Origin: Maribacter sp.
GTDB lineage: Bacteria; Bacteroidota; Bacteroidia; Flavobacteriales; Flavobacteriaceae
Direction: 5' to 3'
Length of the DNA stretch: 41,140 bases
Assembly (NCBI GenBank): GCA_024643345.1
Contig: JAHENB010000025.1
Location: 1-41,140, forward strand
Positions 34,425 to 41,140 of this stretch are shown piece by piece. Position 1 is the first letter of the stretch. Each line of letters opens with the position of its first letter. Position numbers and translations under genes: made by a program. Below the pieces are notes generated by a model, which did no database searches, was not told the origin of the DNA, and was given only the letters and a program-made list of their open reading frames with translations.

Positions 34425-36893
34425 TTTTCTGCGCTTGGTCAAAAGGGCGGTCATCTTTTTGATACGATCGGCCAATTTTTCACTCGATAATTTTTCCCGT
34501 AATCTGTCGGTAATGATCGGAAAAGAGAAGGGTGTCGGATATTGGCATGCTTTCCATATGATTTCCTGGGTCTCGATCCTTTCCAATGCCAACCGCAATC
34601 GACCCTCTTCCAATTGGTGCTCGAAGGTTTCGGTAAAGGCCTGCTGGAATAACAGGTGGTCTGGTTCATAATCGCGAAAGACATCGAACAGCAGTTGCGA
34701 ACTGCTCTGCAAATGTTTCATTTTGATTCCTTTGTCGGGATATCCCGTAAACACCATGCCACTGATGACGGCGATATCCCGGAATTTCCTTCGGGCCATT
34801 TCGGTGGCATTGAGGCTTTTTTGAAGGTCTTCCATGAGGTAGTCCTTGCTGAACAGGTCATTATCGATAACCTGTTGCAGGTCGAGTTCCCGATCAGAAA
34901 GAAGCTCAAACCCGTAATCATTGAAAGCCAATGAAAAAGTGATCGGTGAAAGTAAACTGATGCGATAGCTCAGCAGGCTCCCCATGGCCTCGTGAACGAA
35001 CCGACCTTCAAAAGGATAAAAAATATGGTGGTGGCCGTCGTTTGTTTTAAAGGTTTCGATCAGCAATTCGTTAGGTTTGGGAACAATGCTTTCTGCACGT
35101 TGTCGTTCAAAAATATGCGTCAGTGAACGGATCTCGAGCGATTGCTCCGATACGGGTCGCGATGCCGAGTACAGTTCTTTCCTGAGCAATTCTGACATTT
35201 GTGCCGATAGGGTCAAGCGACCCCCCATCCAACTGGGCACCTTGTTGGTTTTTTTGTTGGAATTTCGCACATAGGCCTGCATCTCTTTGATGCGTATGAA
35301 TTCCAAATTTCTACCCGCAAAGGTGAAGACATCCCCTACGGCCAATTTTGAGATAAAATATTCTTCGATTGAACCTATGTACCCTCCTTTTTGGTACCGA
35401 ACCGCAAGGTTGGCATCGCCGACTATCGTGCCGATCTGAAATCGGTGCCGCATGGCGATCCCCTTATTGTTCACCTTAAATTTACCATCCAGTTCCACTT
35501 CCACCTTCTTATATTCATCGTAGGTTTGCAGGCATTGACTTCCCATTACCAGAAAGTTGAGAAGCCAGTGCCATTTTGCTTCGGTCAAGGTCTGGAAACA
35601 AAAGGTCTGTTTCACTTCCCTAAAGATTTCATCGGGATAAAAGCCGTCGGAGATGGCCAAGGTGGTAAGGTATTGCAACAGCACATCGAAACTGTTCAGG
35701 TAAGGGATGCGGTCTTCCACGGCATTTTGTTTCACCGCCTGTTGCAGGGCAGAGGCCTCGACCAGTTCTATGGCATGGGTGGGCAAGAAATAGATCACGC
35801 TTTCCTTGCCTGGTCGGTGACCACTTCTGCCGGCCCTTTGTAAAAACCTTGCCACACCTTTGGGCCCGCCAATCTGCACTACGGTTTCCACCGGGGCAAA
35901 GTCAACGCCAAGATCTAAACTTGAGGTGCATACCACGGCTTTAAGACTTTCGTTTCTGATGGCCTGCTCTACCCAAAGCCGGGTGTCCTTGTTGATACTG
36001 CCATGGTGCATGGCAATTTCACCTGCATATTCGGGATGTTTTTCCAATATTTTCTGGAACCAAATTTCGCATTGGCTGCGCGTATTGGTGAACAAAAGTG
36101 TGGTTTTGCTTTGTTCAATGATCGGGATGATCGCTTCCAAGAGTCGAATGCCCAAATGGCCCCGCCAGGGAAAGGTCTCCATTTCTTTGGGGATGATACT
36201 TTTCACGGTGATCTTTTTATTGAGCTTGGCCTTAATCATCACCGAATTATGCAAAGCAGGGGTCCCTGGTCCCAAAAGCACTTCCCGGGCCTGTTCCAAG
36301 TTGCCAATGGTCGCCGAGATGCCCCATATGCGAAGTGTTTTTGAGAGGGTTTTTAACCTCGACAGGGCAAGTTCCATTTGCACGCCCCGTTTGGTGCCCA
36401 ACAACTCGTGCCATTCGTCGACAACGATTGCGGAACAGTCTTTGAACAATTTTGCATAGCCCTTGGTGGCCAACAATAAATGAAGGCTTTCCGGAGTGGT
36501 GATCAACAGGTCGGGCATATTCGTCTTTTGTTTAACCCGATCCTTGGCAGAGGTGTCCCCGGTTCTAATGCCAACGGTCATTTGGGTGCCCAAGTCATCG
36601 CTGACCCTTTCGGCCGATTGTTTTATTTCCTGGGATAGGGCCCTGAGGGGCGTGATCCAAATAGCTTTCAGGCCCGGTTTATGGCGTGTTCTGTAATCGG
36701 GATTGTTTTTGATATAGTGCAGTACGATGGGAAACCAAAGGGCAAAGGTCTTGCCACTGCCCGTAGGGGCGTTTAAGAGGCCGTTCTTGCCCTGTAAAAA
36801 TGCTTTCCAGGTTTCCTTTTGGAAGGGAAAGGGTTTCCATTGCTGTTCCTCGAACCAAGATTCCGCCAAGCGATAAAGGACATCTGCTTTCAT
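34383..36893 (-). CDS. Ligase-associated DEXH-box helicase (Lhr-like)
   Basis: ATP-dependent DNA helicase of 836 residues from the Lhr superfamily 2 group that is linked with bacterial ATP-dependent ligase repair sets. Walker A is APTGSGKT at 42-49, the DExH box is DEWH at 159-162, motif III follows as WGISATIGN, and motif VI is LQRAGRSGHRPG. The C-terminal part carries the winged-helix and Lhr core regions (AGRNLEFIRIKEMQAYVR). The length fits the short bacterial Lhr-type helicase. The gene stands alone on its left side; the ligase and exonuclease usually found with it are absent, and the next upstream gene points away. Confidence 0.9.
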   Translation of the reverse strand: MKADVLYRLAESWFEEQQWKPFPFQKETWKAFLQGKNGLLNAPTGSGKTFALWFPIVLHYIKNNPDYRTRHKPGLKAIWITPLRALSQEIKQSAERVSDDLGTQMTVGIRTGDTSAKDRVKQKTNMPDLLITTPESLHLLLATKGYAKLFKDCSAIVVDEWHELLGTKRGVQMELALSRLKTLSKTLRIWGISATIGNLEQAREVLLGPGTPALHNSVMIKAKLNKKITVKSIIPKEMETFPWRGHLGIRLLEAIIPIIEQSKTTLLFTNTRSQCEIWFQKILEKHPEYAGEIAMHHGSINKDTRLWVEQAIRNESLKAVVCTSSLDLGVDFAPVETVVQIGGPKGVARFLQRAGRSGHRPGKESVIYFLPTHAIELVEASALQQAVKQNAVEDRIPYLNSFDVLLQYLTTLAISDGFYPDEIFREVKQTFCFQTLTEAKWHWLLNFLVMGSQCLQTYDEYKKVEVELDGKFKVNNKGIAMRHRFQIGTIVGDANLAVRYQKGGYIGSIEEYFISKLAVGDVFTFAGRNLEFIRIKEMQAYVRNSNKKTNKVPSWMGGRLTLSAQMSELLRKELYSASRPVSEQSLEIRSLTHIFERQRAESIVPKPNELLIETFKTNDGHHHIFYPFEGRFVHEAMGSLLSYRISLLSPITFSLAFNDYGFELLSDRELDLQQVIDNDLFSKDYLMEDLQKSLNATEMARRKFRDIAVISGMVFTGYPDKGIKMKHLQSSSQLLFDVFRDYEPDHLLFQQAFTETFEHQLEEGRLRLALERIETQEIIWKACQYPTPFSFPIITDRLREKLSSEKLADRIKKMTALLTKRRKLSGGKDQSQADDI

Positions 36894-37069
36894 GGGTGGC
36901 CCAATTAAAGGGGTCGTTTAAGAGTTAAGGAAGTTAAGGATTATGTTTTAGGCATTGGTGTTCCTTGCTGCAATTTGAGCGGTCTTTCCACATTTCTCTT
37001 CATCATTTTACATAATGGTCAAGCCTTGAAATAATCAAAAGTATACTGGAATTTGACCTTTAAAAAATT

Positions 37070-37077
37070 TATCTTTG
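37070..37077 (+). promoter_or_regulatory. -7 box of the second TerB-like gene
   Basis: TATCTTTG matches TAnnTTTG, with TTTG at 37052-37055 only 14 bp upstream, shorter than usual. It places transcription after 37077, which rules out a start codon at 37053. Confidence 0.45.
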
Positions 37078-37097
37078 CCTCGTTTAAAATGGAATGT

Positions 37098-37520
37098 ATG
37101 GCATTTAAAGATTTGTATTGGAACAGTGAGCACAGGAGTAACTTGGCACATTTTGCCTCGATCGCCAGTTTGGCCGCTGTAGATGGGGAAGTAGGAAAGG
37201 AAGAAAAGGAGATGTTGGATCGTTTCGCCTTTAAATTGGATATCACCGAGGATGAGTATAAGGAAGTGATGAAAAAAGAAAACAAATACCCGATCGAGCC
37301 TTCCTTGGATTCGGGCAAACGATTGGAGCGTTTGTACGATCTTTTCAGGATTATTTTCGTGGACCAACCCATTGAAGAAAATGAGCTGGTATTGCTGAAG
37401 AGATATGCGATTGAAATTGGTTATCCCAATGAACAGGCGAAAAAGATCATCAAAAAATCGGTAGCCATCTTCAGTGGGAAGATAGATTTTGACGATTATA
37501 AATACTTGCTGAAAATCTGA
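37098..37520 (+). CDS. TerB-like helical protein, second copy
   Basis: Cytosolic helical protein of 140 residues. I chose the ATG at 37098 (MAFKDLYWNSEHRSNLAHFA); an ATG at 37089 adds three residues, and one at 37053 lies upstream of the promoter element. The TerB-like signature is SLAAVDGEVGKEEKEMLDRF followed by ITEDEYKEVM, with a second half LLKRYAIEIGYPNEQAKKII. It resembles the short TerB-like protein at 28 kb in the spacing of its acidic turns, but the sequences differ. The function is unknown. It converges with the fructose-1,6-bisphosphatase gene across a shared terminator. Confidence 0.75.
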   Translation: MAFKDLYWNSEHRSNLAHFASIASLAAVDGEVGKEEKEMLDRFAFKLDITEDEYKEVMKKENKYPIEPSLDSGKRLERLYDLFRIIFVDQPIEENELVLLKRYAIEIGYPNEQAKKIIKKSVAIFSGKIDFDDYKYLLKI

Positions 37521-37545
37521 GCAGGTTGTTAAAAAAATATATGAT

Positions 37546-37569
37546 AAACGGGGCTTGCCCCGTTTTTTT
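37546..37569. terminator. Terminator between the TerB-like gene and fbp
   Basis: AAACGGGG, loop CTTG and CCCCGTTT form an 8-bp stem followed by seven T on the plus strand. On the minus strand the T-rich run is weaker (TTTATCATATATTTTTTT) but may also end fbp transcripts, whose stop codon touches the hairpin. Confidence 0.88.
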
Positions 37570-38578
37570 ATGCTTGATGCGCCATAAATTCCTCTGCTTT
37601 TTCAACCATTTTTTTACTGCCGCAAAAAAAAGGCACCCGTTGATGTAGTTCTTCTGGTTTGATGTCGAGGATGGGCCCAAACCCGTCACTTGCCTTGCCT
37701 TGGGCCTGTTCTGCGATGAACGCCATCGGATTGCATTCGTATAAAAGGCGTAATTTTCCGTTCGACGCAGTACTGCTCTTGGGATAGATATAAATTCCGC
37801 CCTTGATCATGTTCCTGTGAAAATCGGAGACCAGGGAACCGATATATCTGGAGGTGTAGGGTCGATCTTCTTCTTCCTTTTGACAGTACTTGATATAATT
37901 TTTGACCCCCTGTGGAAAATGATTGTAATTGCCTTCGTTCACGGAATAAATATTCCCCCTTTCGGGAAATTGCATATTTGGATGGGAAAGATAAAAGGTG
38001 CCAATAGCCGGGTTTAAGGTAAAGCCATTGACCCCATCGCCAGTGGTATAAACCAACATCGTCGAAGTACCATAAATGATATAGCCCGCCGCTACCTGAT
38101 TTCGACCGGGTTGTAGAAAATCTTCCATCGCGACCGGGGTTCCAATCGGGGTTACCCTTCTATAAATTGAAAAAATGGTCCCGACAGAAACATTGACGTC
38201 AATGTTGGAAGAACCGTCGAGAGGGTCGATAAGTACTACATACTTGTTCTGGTGCTGTTGGTCACTGCTATTGATGGCAATGAAATGGTCTTCCTCTTCA
38301 GAGGCGATGCCACAAACAATTTCCCTGTTTTTCAGGGTCTGTATGAATTTTTGATTGGCAAGCACGTCCAATTTTTGTTGGTCTTCACCCTGTATGTTGG
38401 TGTCTCCCGCATCCCCTAAAATATCGACAAGCCCCGCTTTGTTCACTTCATAGTTCACCACTTTAGCCGCGAGCCGAATGGCGTTGATCAGTTTCGAGAG
38501 TTCACCGGAAGAATATTGGAAGGAAGACTGGTTCTCAATGATATACTCCCCAAGGGTGGTGTTTTTATTTCTTAACAT
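37568..38578 (-). CDS. fbp: Class I fructose-1,6-bisphosphatase
   Basis: Gluconeogenic enzyme of 336 residues that hydrolyses fructose 1,6-bisphosphate to fructose 6-phosphate and phosphate in the cytosol. The metal-binding motifs are SEEED at 93-97 and [12 protein letters not shown] from 118, both typical of the class I (inositol-phosphatase fold) family. Further on, [20 protein letters not shown] holds the sugar-phosphate contact region, and the length is normal. It is a single gene, divergent from the GNAT gene with a 111-bp spacer that carries promoter elements. The allosteric AMP site cannot be judged by eye. Confidence 0.95.
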   Translation of the reverse strand: MLRNKNTTLGEYIIENQSSFQYSSGELSKLINAIRLAAKVVNYEVNKAGLVDILGDAGDTNIQGEDQQKLDVLANQKFIQTLKNREIVCGIASEEEDHFIAINSSDQQHQNKYVVLIDPLDGSSNIDVNVSVGTIFSIYRRVTPIGTPVAMEDFLQPGRNQVAAGYIIYGTSTMLVYTTGDGVNGFTLNPAIGTFYLSHPNMQFPERGNIYSVNEGNYNHFPQGVKNYIKYCQKEEEDRPYTSRYIGSLVSDFHRNMIKGGIYIYPKSSTASNGKLRLLYECNPMAFIAEQAQGKASDGFGPILDIKPEELHQRVPFFCGSKKMVEKAEEFMAHQA

Positions 38579-38662
38579 GAAAAAGGCTGTTTGTGTGAGA
38601 ACAAATATCGTGTATTTTGTGAAACAACTCCTTTTTGGCCGCGGATTGAATTTATAAATTTA

Positions 38663-38670
38663 TAACTTTG
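38663..38670 (+). promoter_or_regulatory. -7 box of the GNAT gene
   Basis: TAACTTTG matches TAnnTTTG exactly, 19 bp before the start codon. TTG lies 14 bp upstream (38646-38648), closer than usual, in a very AT-rich stretch. Confidence 0.45.
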
Positions 38671-38689
38671 TGTTTTATTTATAACAATT

Positions 38690-39169
38690 ATGAGCACTAG
38701 CATTCGGCTTGGAAAGGCAAACGATATGCCCCATGTATTGAAATTGATCAAAGAATTGGCCGAGTTTGAAAAGGAGAAGGATGCCGTAGAAGTAACCGTT
38801 GCCGATTTGATCCGGGATGGCTATGGAAAAGACAAACTTTTTCTATGTTTTGTCGCAGAGGTCAATGGAAAAATTGAAGGTATGGCCCTGATCTATCCGC
38901 GATATTCTACATGGAAGGGTCCTGTCATTCATTTGGAGGATTTGATCGTTACTGAAAAAATGCGTGGCCATGGCCTTGGAAATGCCTTGTTGACCGAAGT
39001 GGTCAAGTATGGCCATCAACAGGGCGTAAAAAGGATCAGTTGGGAAGTATTGGATTGGAACGAACCGGCGATCGACTTTTATGAAAAAAAAGGGGCAAAG
39101 GTCATGCGCGACTGGGATGTTGTGCAACTCGATGCCAAAGGAATGGAAACCTATTTAATGTCGGAATAA
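38690..39169 (+). CDS. GNAT family N-acetyltransferase
   Basis: Acetyl-CoA-dependent acetyltransferase of 159 residues, cytosolic. The acetyl-CoA pyrophosphate loop is RGHGLG at 92-97, preceded by the beta-strand HLEDLIVTEKM. The DWNEPAIDFYEKKGA stretch near the C-terminus is typical of the diamine/thialysine acetyltransferase branch (SSAT-like), so a polyamine or lysine analogue is a fair guess as substrate, though not proven. It ends 61 bp before the aspartate kinase and may share its transcript. Confidence 0.88.
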   Translation: MSTSIRLGKANDMPHVLKLIKELAEFEKEKDAVEVTVADLIRDGYGKDKLFLCFVAEVNGKIEGMALIYPRYSTWKGPVIHLEDLIVTEKMRGHGLGNALLTEVVKYGHQQGVKRISWEVLDWNEPAIDFYEKKGAKVMRDWDVVQLDAKGMETYLMSE

Positions 39170-39230
39170 ACCACACCATATGGAGCAGTTCATATCCAAT
39201 GTCGTGGCATAAGCAATAACATCAAGGGCA

Positions 39231-40481
39231 ATGAGAATTTTCAAATTCGGGGGAGCATCGGTGAAGGATGCGGCAGGAATAAAAAATGTGGTCAAGGTAT
39301 TGGAACTTACCGGACATGCGAACACCTTATTGGTAGTTTCGGCCATGGGGAAGACCACCAACGCCATGGAGGCCGTGGTCAATGCCTATTTCAATGATAG
39401 GGCGTCCTTGGCTAAGGCGTTCGTTGAAGTCATTGAATACCACGAGGAAGTCTGTACCGAATTGTTTGCCCAAAAAGGGCATCCGATTTTCACAAAGGTC
39501 AAGGCTTTGTTCGAAGAAGTAAAGGGTTTTTTAGCTTGGAACAAATCGCCCAAATACAACTTTGTATATGATCAGGTTGTGGGTTACGGGGAGTTGATCG
39601 CGACCACCATCGTGAGCGCCTATTTTAACGAATCCGGTCTAATGAACAACTGGCTCGACGTGCGCGATTTCATCAAGACCGATAGCAGCTATAGGGATGC
39701 CACGGTGAATTGGGAAAAAACACAACAACAGGTGAACCAGCGCATCGATAAATCGAAATTGAACATTACGCAAGGGTTTATCGGCAGTGATGACAACAAC
39801 TTTACGACCACCTTAGGGCGGGAGGGTTCCGATTATACCGCGGCCATTTTGGCCTATTGTTTAAATGCCGAATCGGTGACCATATGGAAGGATGTTCCGG
39901 GAGTGCTCAATGCGGACCCCAGATATTTCAAGGAAACCAGGTTATTGAACAAAATTTCATACCGAGAAGCTATAGAATTGGCGTTTTACGGGGCATCGGT
40001 CATCCATCCAAAAACCCTACAACCGCTTCAGGGCAAGGAAATTCCCTTGCTAGTGAAGTCATTTTTGAATCCGGCCGATCCAGGCACCACCGTGGGGAAA
40101 GGCATTGGTATTGAACCTTTGGTGCCCTGCTTTATCGTTAAAAAGGACCAGGTATTGATACAATTGTCTTCCTTGGATTTCTCATTTATCGTCGAAGACA
40201 GCATCGGCGAACTTTTTAAGTTGTTCCACCAATATAAGATGAAGGTCGACTTGATTCAGAACTCGGCCATTAGTTTTTCGGTATGTCTCGATAACAAGTT
40301 TGGGGGCCTCGAGGCCGTGCTAGAACTTTTGAAGAGCAGGTTTAAGCTGGTTTGGCACGAAGGGGTCTCCCTATATACCATACGTCATTTCAACGAAGAG
40401 GCGGTATTATCGCTGCAAAACGACCATGAAGTACTCTTGGAACAAAGGAGCAACGAAACCTTGCAATTGGTCGTGAAATAG
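39231..40481 (+). CDS. lysC: Aspartate kinase
   Basis: First enzyme of the aspartate pathway (lysine, threonine, methionine, diaminopimelate), which phosphorylates L-aspartate with ATP in the cytosol. It has 416 residues. The N-terminal signature KFGGASV is at 5-11. Further kinase features are LGREGSDYTAAILAYCL and WKDVPGVLNADPRYF. The C-terminal part from about residue 300 forms the regulatory ACT region (QLSSLDFSFIVEDSIGELF, then DLIQNSAISFSVCLDNKFGG), so feedback control by an amino acid is likely. It is the monofunctional form, with no fused homoserine dehydrogenase. It follows the GNAT gene by 61 bp and no terminator is seen between them. Confidence 0.95.
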   Translation: MRIFKFGGASVKDAAGIKNVVKVLELTGHANTLLVVSAMGKTTNAMEAVVNAYFNDRASLAKAFVEVIEYHEEVCTELFAQKGHPIFTKVKALFEEVKGFLAWNKSPKYNFVYDQVVGYGELIATTIVSAYFNESGLMNNWLDVRDFIKTDSSYRDATVNWEKTQQQVNQRIDKSKLNITQGFIGSDDNNFTTTLGREGSDYTAAILAYCLNAESVTIWKDVPGVLNADPRYFKETRLLNKISYREAIELAFYGASVIHPKTLQPLQGKEIPLLVKSFLNPADPGTTVGKGIGIEPLVPCFIVKKDQVLIQLSSLDFSFIVEDSIGELFKLFHQYKMKVDLIQNSAISFSVCLDNKFGGLEAVLELLKSRFKLVWHEGVSLYTIRHFNEEAVLSLQNDHEVLLEQRSNETLQLVVK

Positions 40482-40568
40482 CTTGGGACCATCGGCTGAC
40501 AAAAAGTTAAAATGCGTTTTCCTCTTATGATTTCCCTATCTTAGCGGTTACCTAAACCACAAAGAATT

Positions 40569-41140
40569 ATGGCCCTAGTTACCGCTAAGGAAGTTGCCAA
40601 GGCAATCAATCTTGATAAATATGGATTCTTGGGCACTTTTATGGGATGGGGGCTGATGAAGGTCACAAGAATTTCGGGTATCAATCGCTTTTATAATGAC
40701 CATAAGCATTTAGAGGGCCTTGATTTTTTGGATGCGGTTCTTGAGCACTACGGCATTGATTTCGAGGTGCCGGAAGATGACTTCAAACGCTTGCCCAAGG
40801 ATGGTCCCTTCATTACCATTAGCAATCACCCCCTTGGTGGTATTGATGGCGTTCTGCTTTTGAAACTGATGGTCGGCCATAGATCGGATTACAAGATCAT
40901 GGCCAATTTTCTATTGAATCGCATCAAACCCATGGCGCCCTATATATTGTCCGTGAATCCCTTCGAGGAGCGCAAAGAGGTAAAAAGTAGTCTGGGCGGT
41001 TTTAAATCTGCCCTGCAACATATAAGGGATGGTCACCCACTGGGTGTCTTTCCTGCCGGGGAGGTGTCTACCTACAAAGATGGGAAGCTCATAGTGGATC
41101 GCCCATGGGAGGAAGCGGCCTTGAAGTTGATCCGCAGGGC
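40569..41140 (+). CDS. Lysophospholipid acyltransferase family protein (5' part)
   Basis: The reading frame runs from ATG 40569 off the window end, giving the first 190 residues. The acyltransferase block NHPLGGIDG holds His87 and Asp93 (the HX5D variant found in the hemolysin-like branch), and GVFPAGEVSTY supplies the second, glycerol-phosphate-binding block. This branch in Bacteroidota is usually about 600 residues, with a GNAT domain after the acyltransferase part and a role in ornithine lipid or related membrane-lipid synthesis. The C-terminal part cannot be checked here. Confidence 0.85.
   Translation, partial: MALVTAKEVAKAINLDKYGFLGTFMGWGLMKVTRISGINRFYNDHKHLEGLDFLDAVLEHYGIDFEVPEDDFKRLPKDGPFITISNHPLGGIDGVLLLKLMVGHRSDYKIMANFLLNRIKPMAPYILSVNPFEERKEVKSSLGGFKSALQHIRDGHPLGVFPAGEVSTYKDGKLIVDRPWEEAALKLIRR

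Overview
The window looks like a chromosome segment from a marine-type member of the Flavobacteriaceae (Bacteroidota). The reasons are a SusC/SusD pair with SusC-type outer-membrane features, many lipoproteins, a type IX secretion (T9SS) C-terminal domain, a TAnnTTTG-type -7 promoter element upstream of several genes, near absence of Shine-Dalgarno sequences, and the gene families present. I see no rRNA, tRNA, CRISPR array, insertion sequence or prophage. The organism is inferred from these traits and not from a database match.

Layout. 1-1.6 kb: a SAM-dependent methyltransferase (-) and a short single-stranded DNA-binding protein (+), closed by a clear terminator. 1.6-14.8 kb: a minus-strand block transcribed SusC, SusD, [terminator hairpin], two giant paralogous FG-GAP/UnbV lipoproteins, and a vanadium-haloperoxidase-like lipoprotein. 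It has the import and surface parts of a polysaccharide-utilisation locus but no glycosidase, sulfatase or lyase, and is the best candidate for an undescribed system. 15.1-17.5 kb: a small extracytoplasmic redox operon made of a 44-residue lipoprotein, a Tat-type FAD amine oxidase and a monohaem cytochrome c. 17.6-20.6 kb: metG with a histone-deacetylase-like hydrolase 3 bp downstream. 20.7-23.9 kb: a DUF1800-DUF1501 pair in which only DUF1501 carries export signals. 24.1-25.2 kb: a YraN-family protein and an ACT-domain protein with a textbook Bacteroidota promoter.

25.2-28.4 kb holds a TlpA-like thioredoxin protein, a serine-hydrolase lipoprotein and a small TerB-like protein. 28.6-36.9 kb is rich in DNA repair: mfd (with a TTG start), a class V aminotransferase, pdeM and its DEXH helicase partner. 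Between pdeM and the helicase lies a 439-bp stretch that holds what I read as a frameshifted membrane-protein gene on the opposite strand, with its own promoter-like sequence. 37.0-41.1 kb: a second TerB-like protein, fructose-1,6-bisphosphatase, a GNAT acetyltransferase, an aspartate kinase and the 5' part of a lysophospholipid acyltransferase cut by the window end.

Most of the window is ordinary core genome. The accessory interest lies in the SusCD/FG-GAP/haloperoxidase block, the amine oxidase/cytochrome operon, the DUF1501/DUF1800 export question and the disrupted gene at 34 kb.
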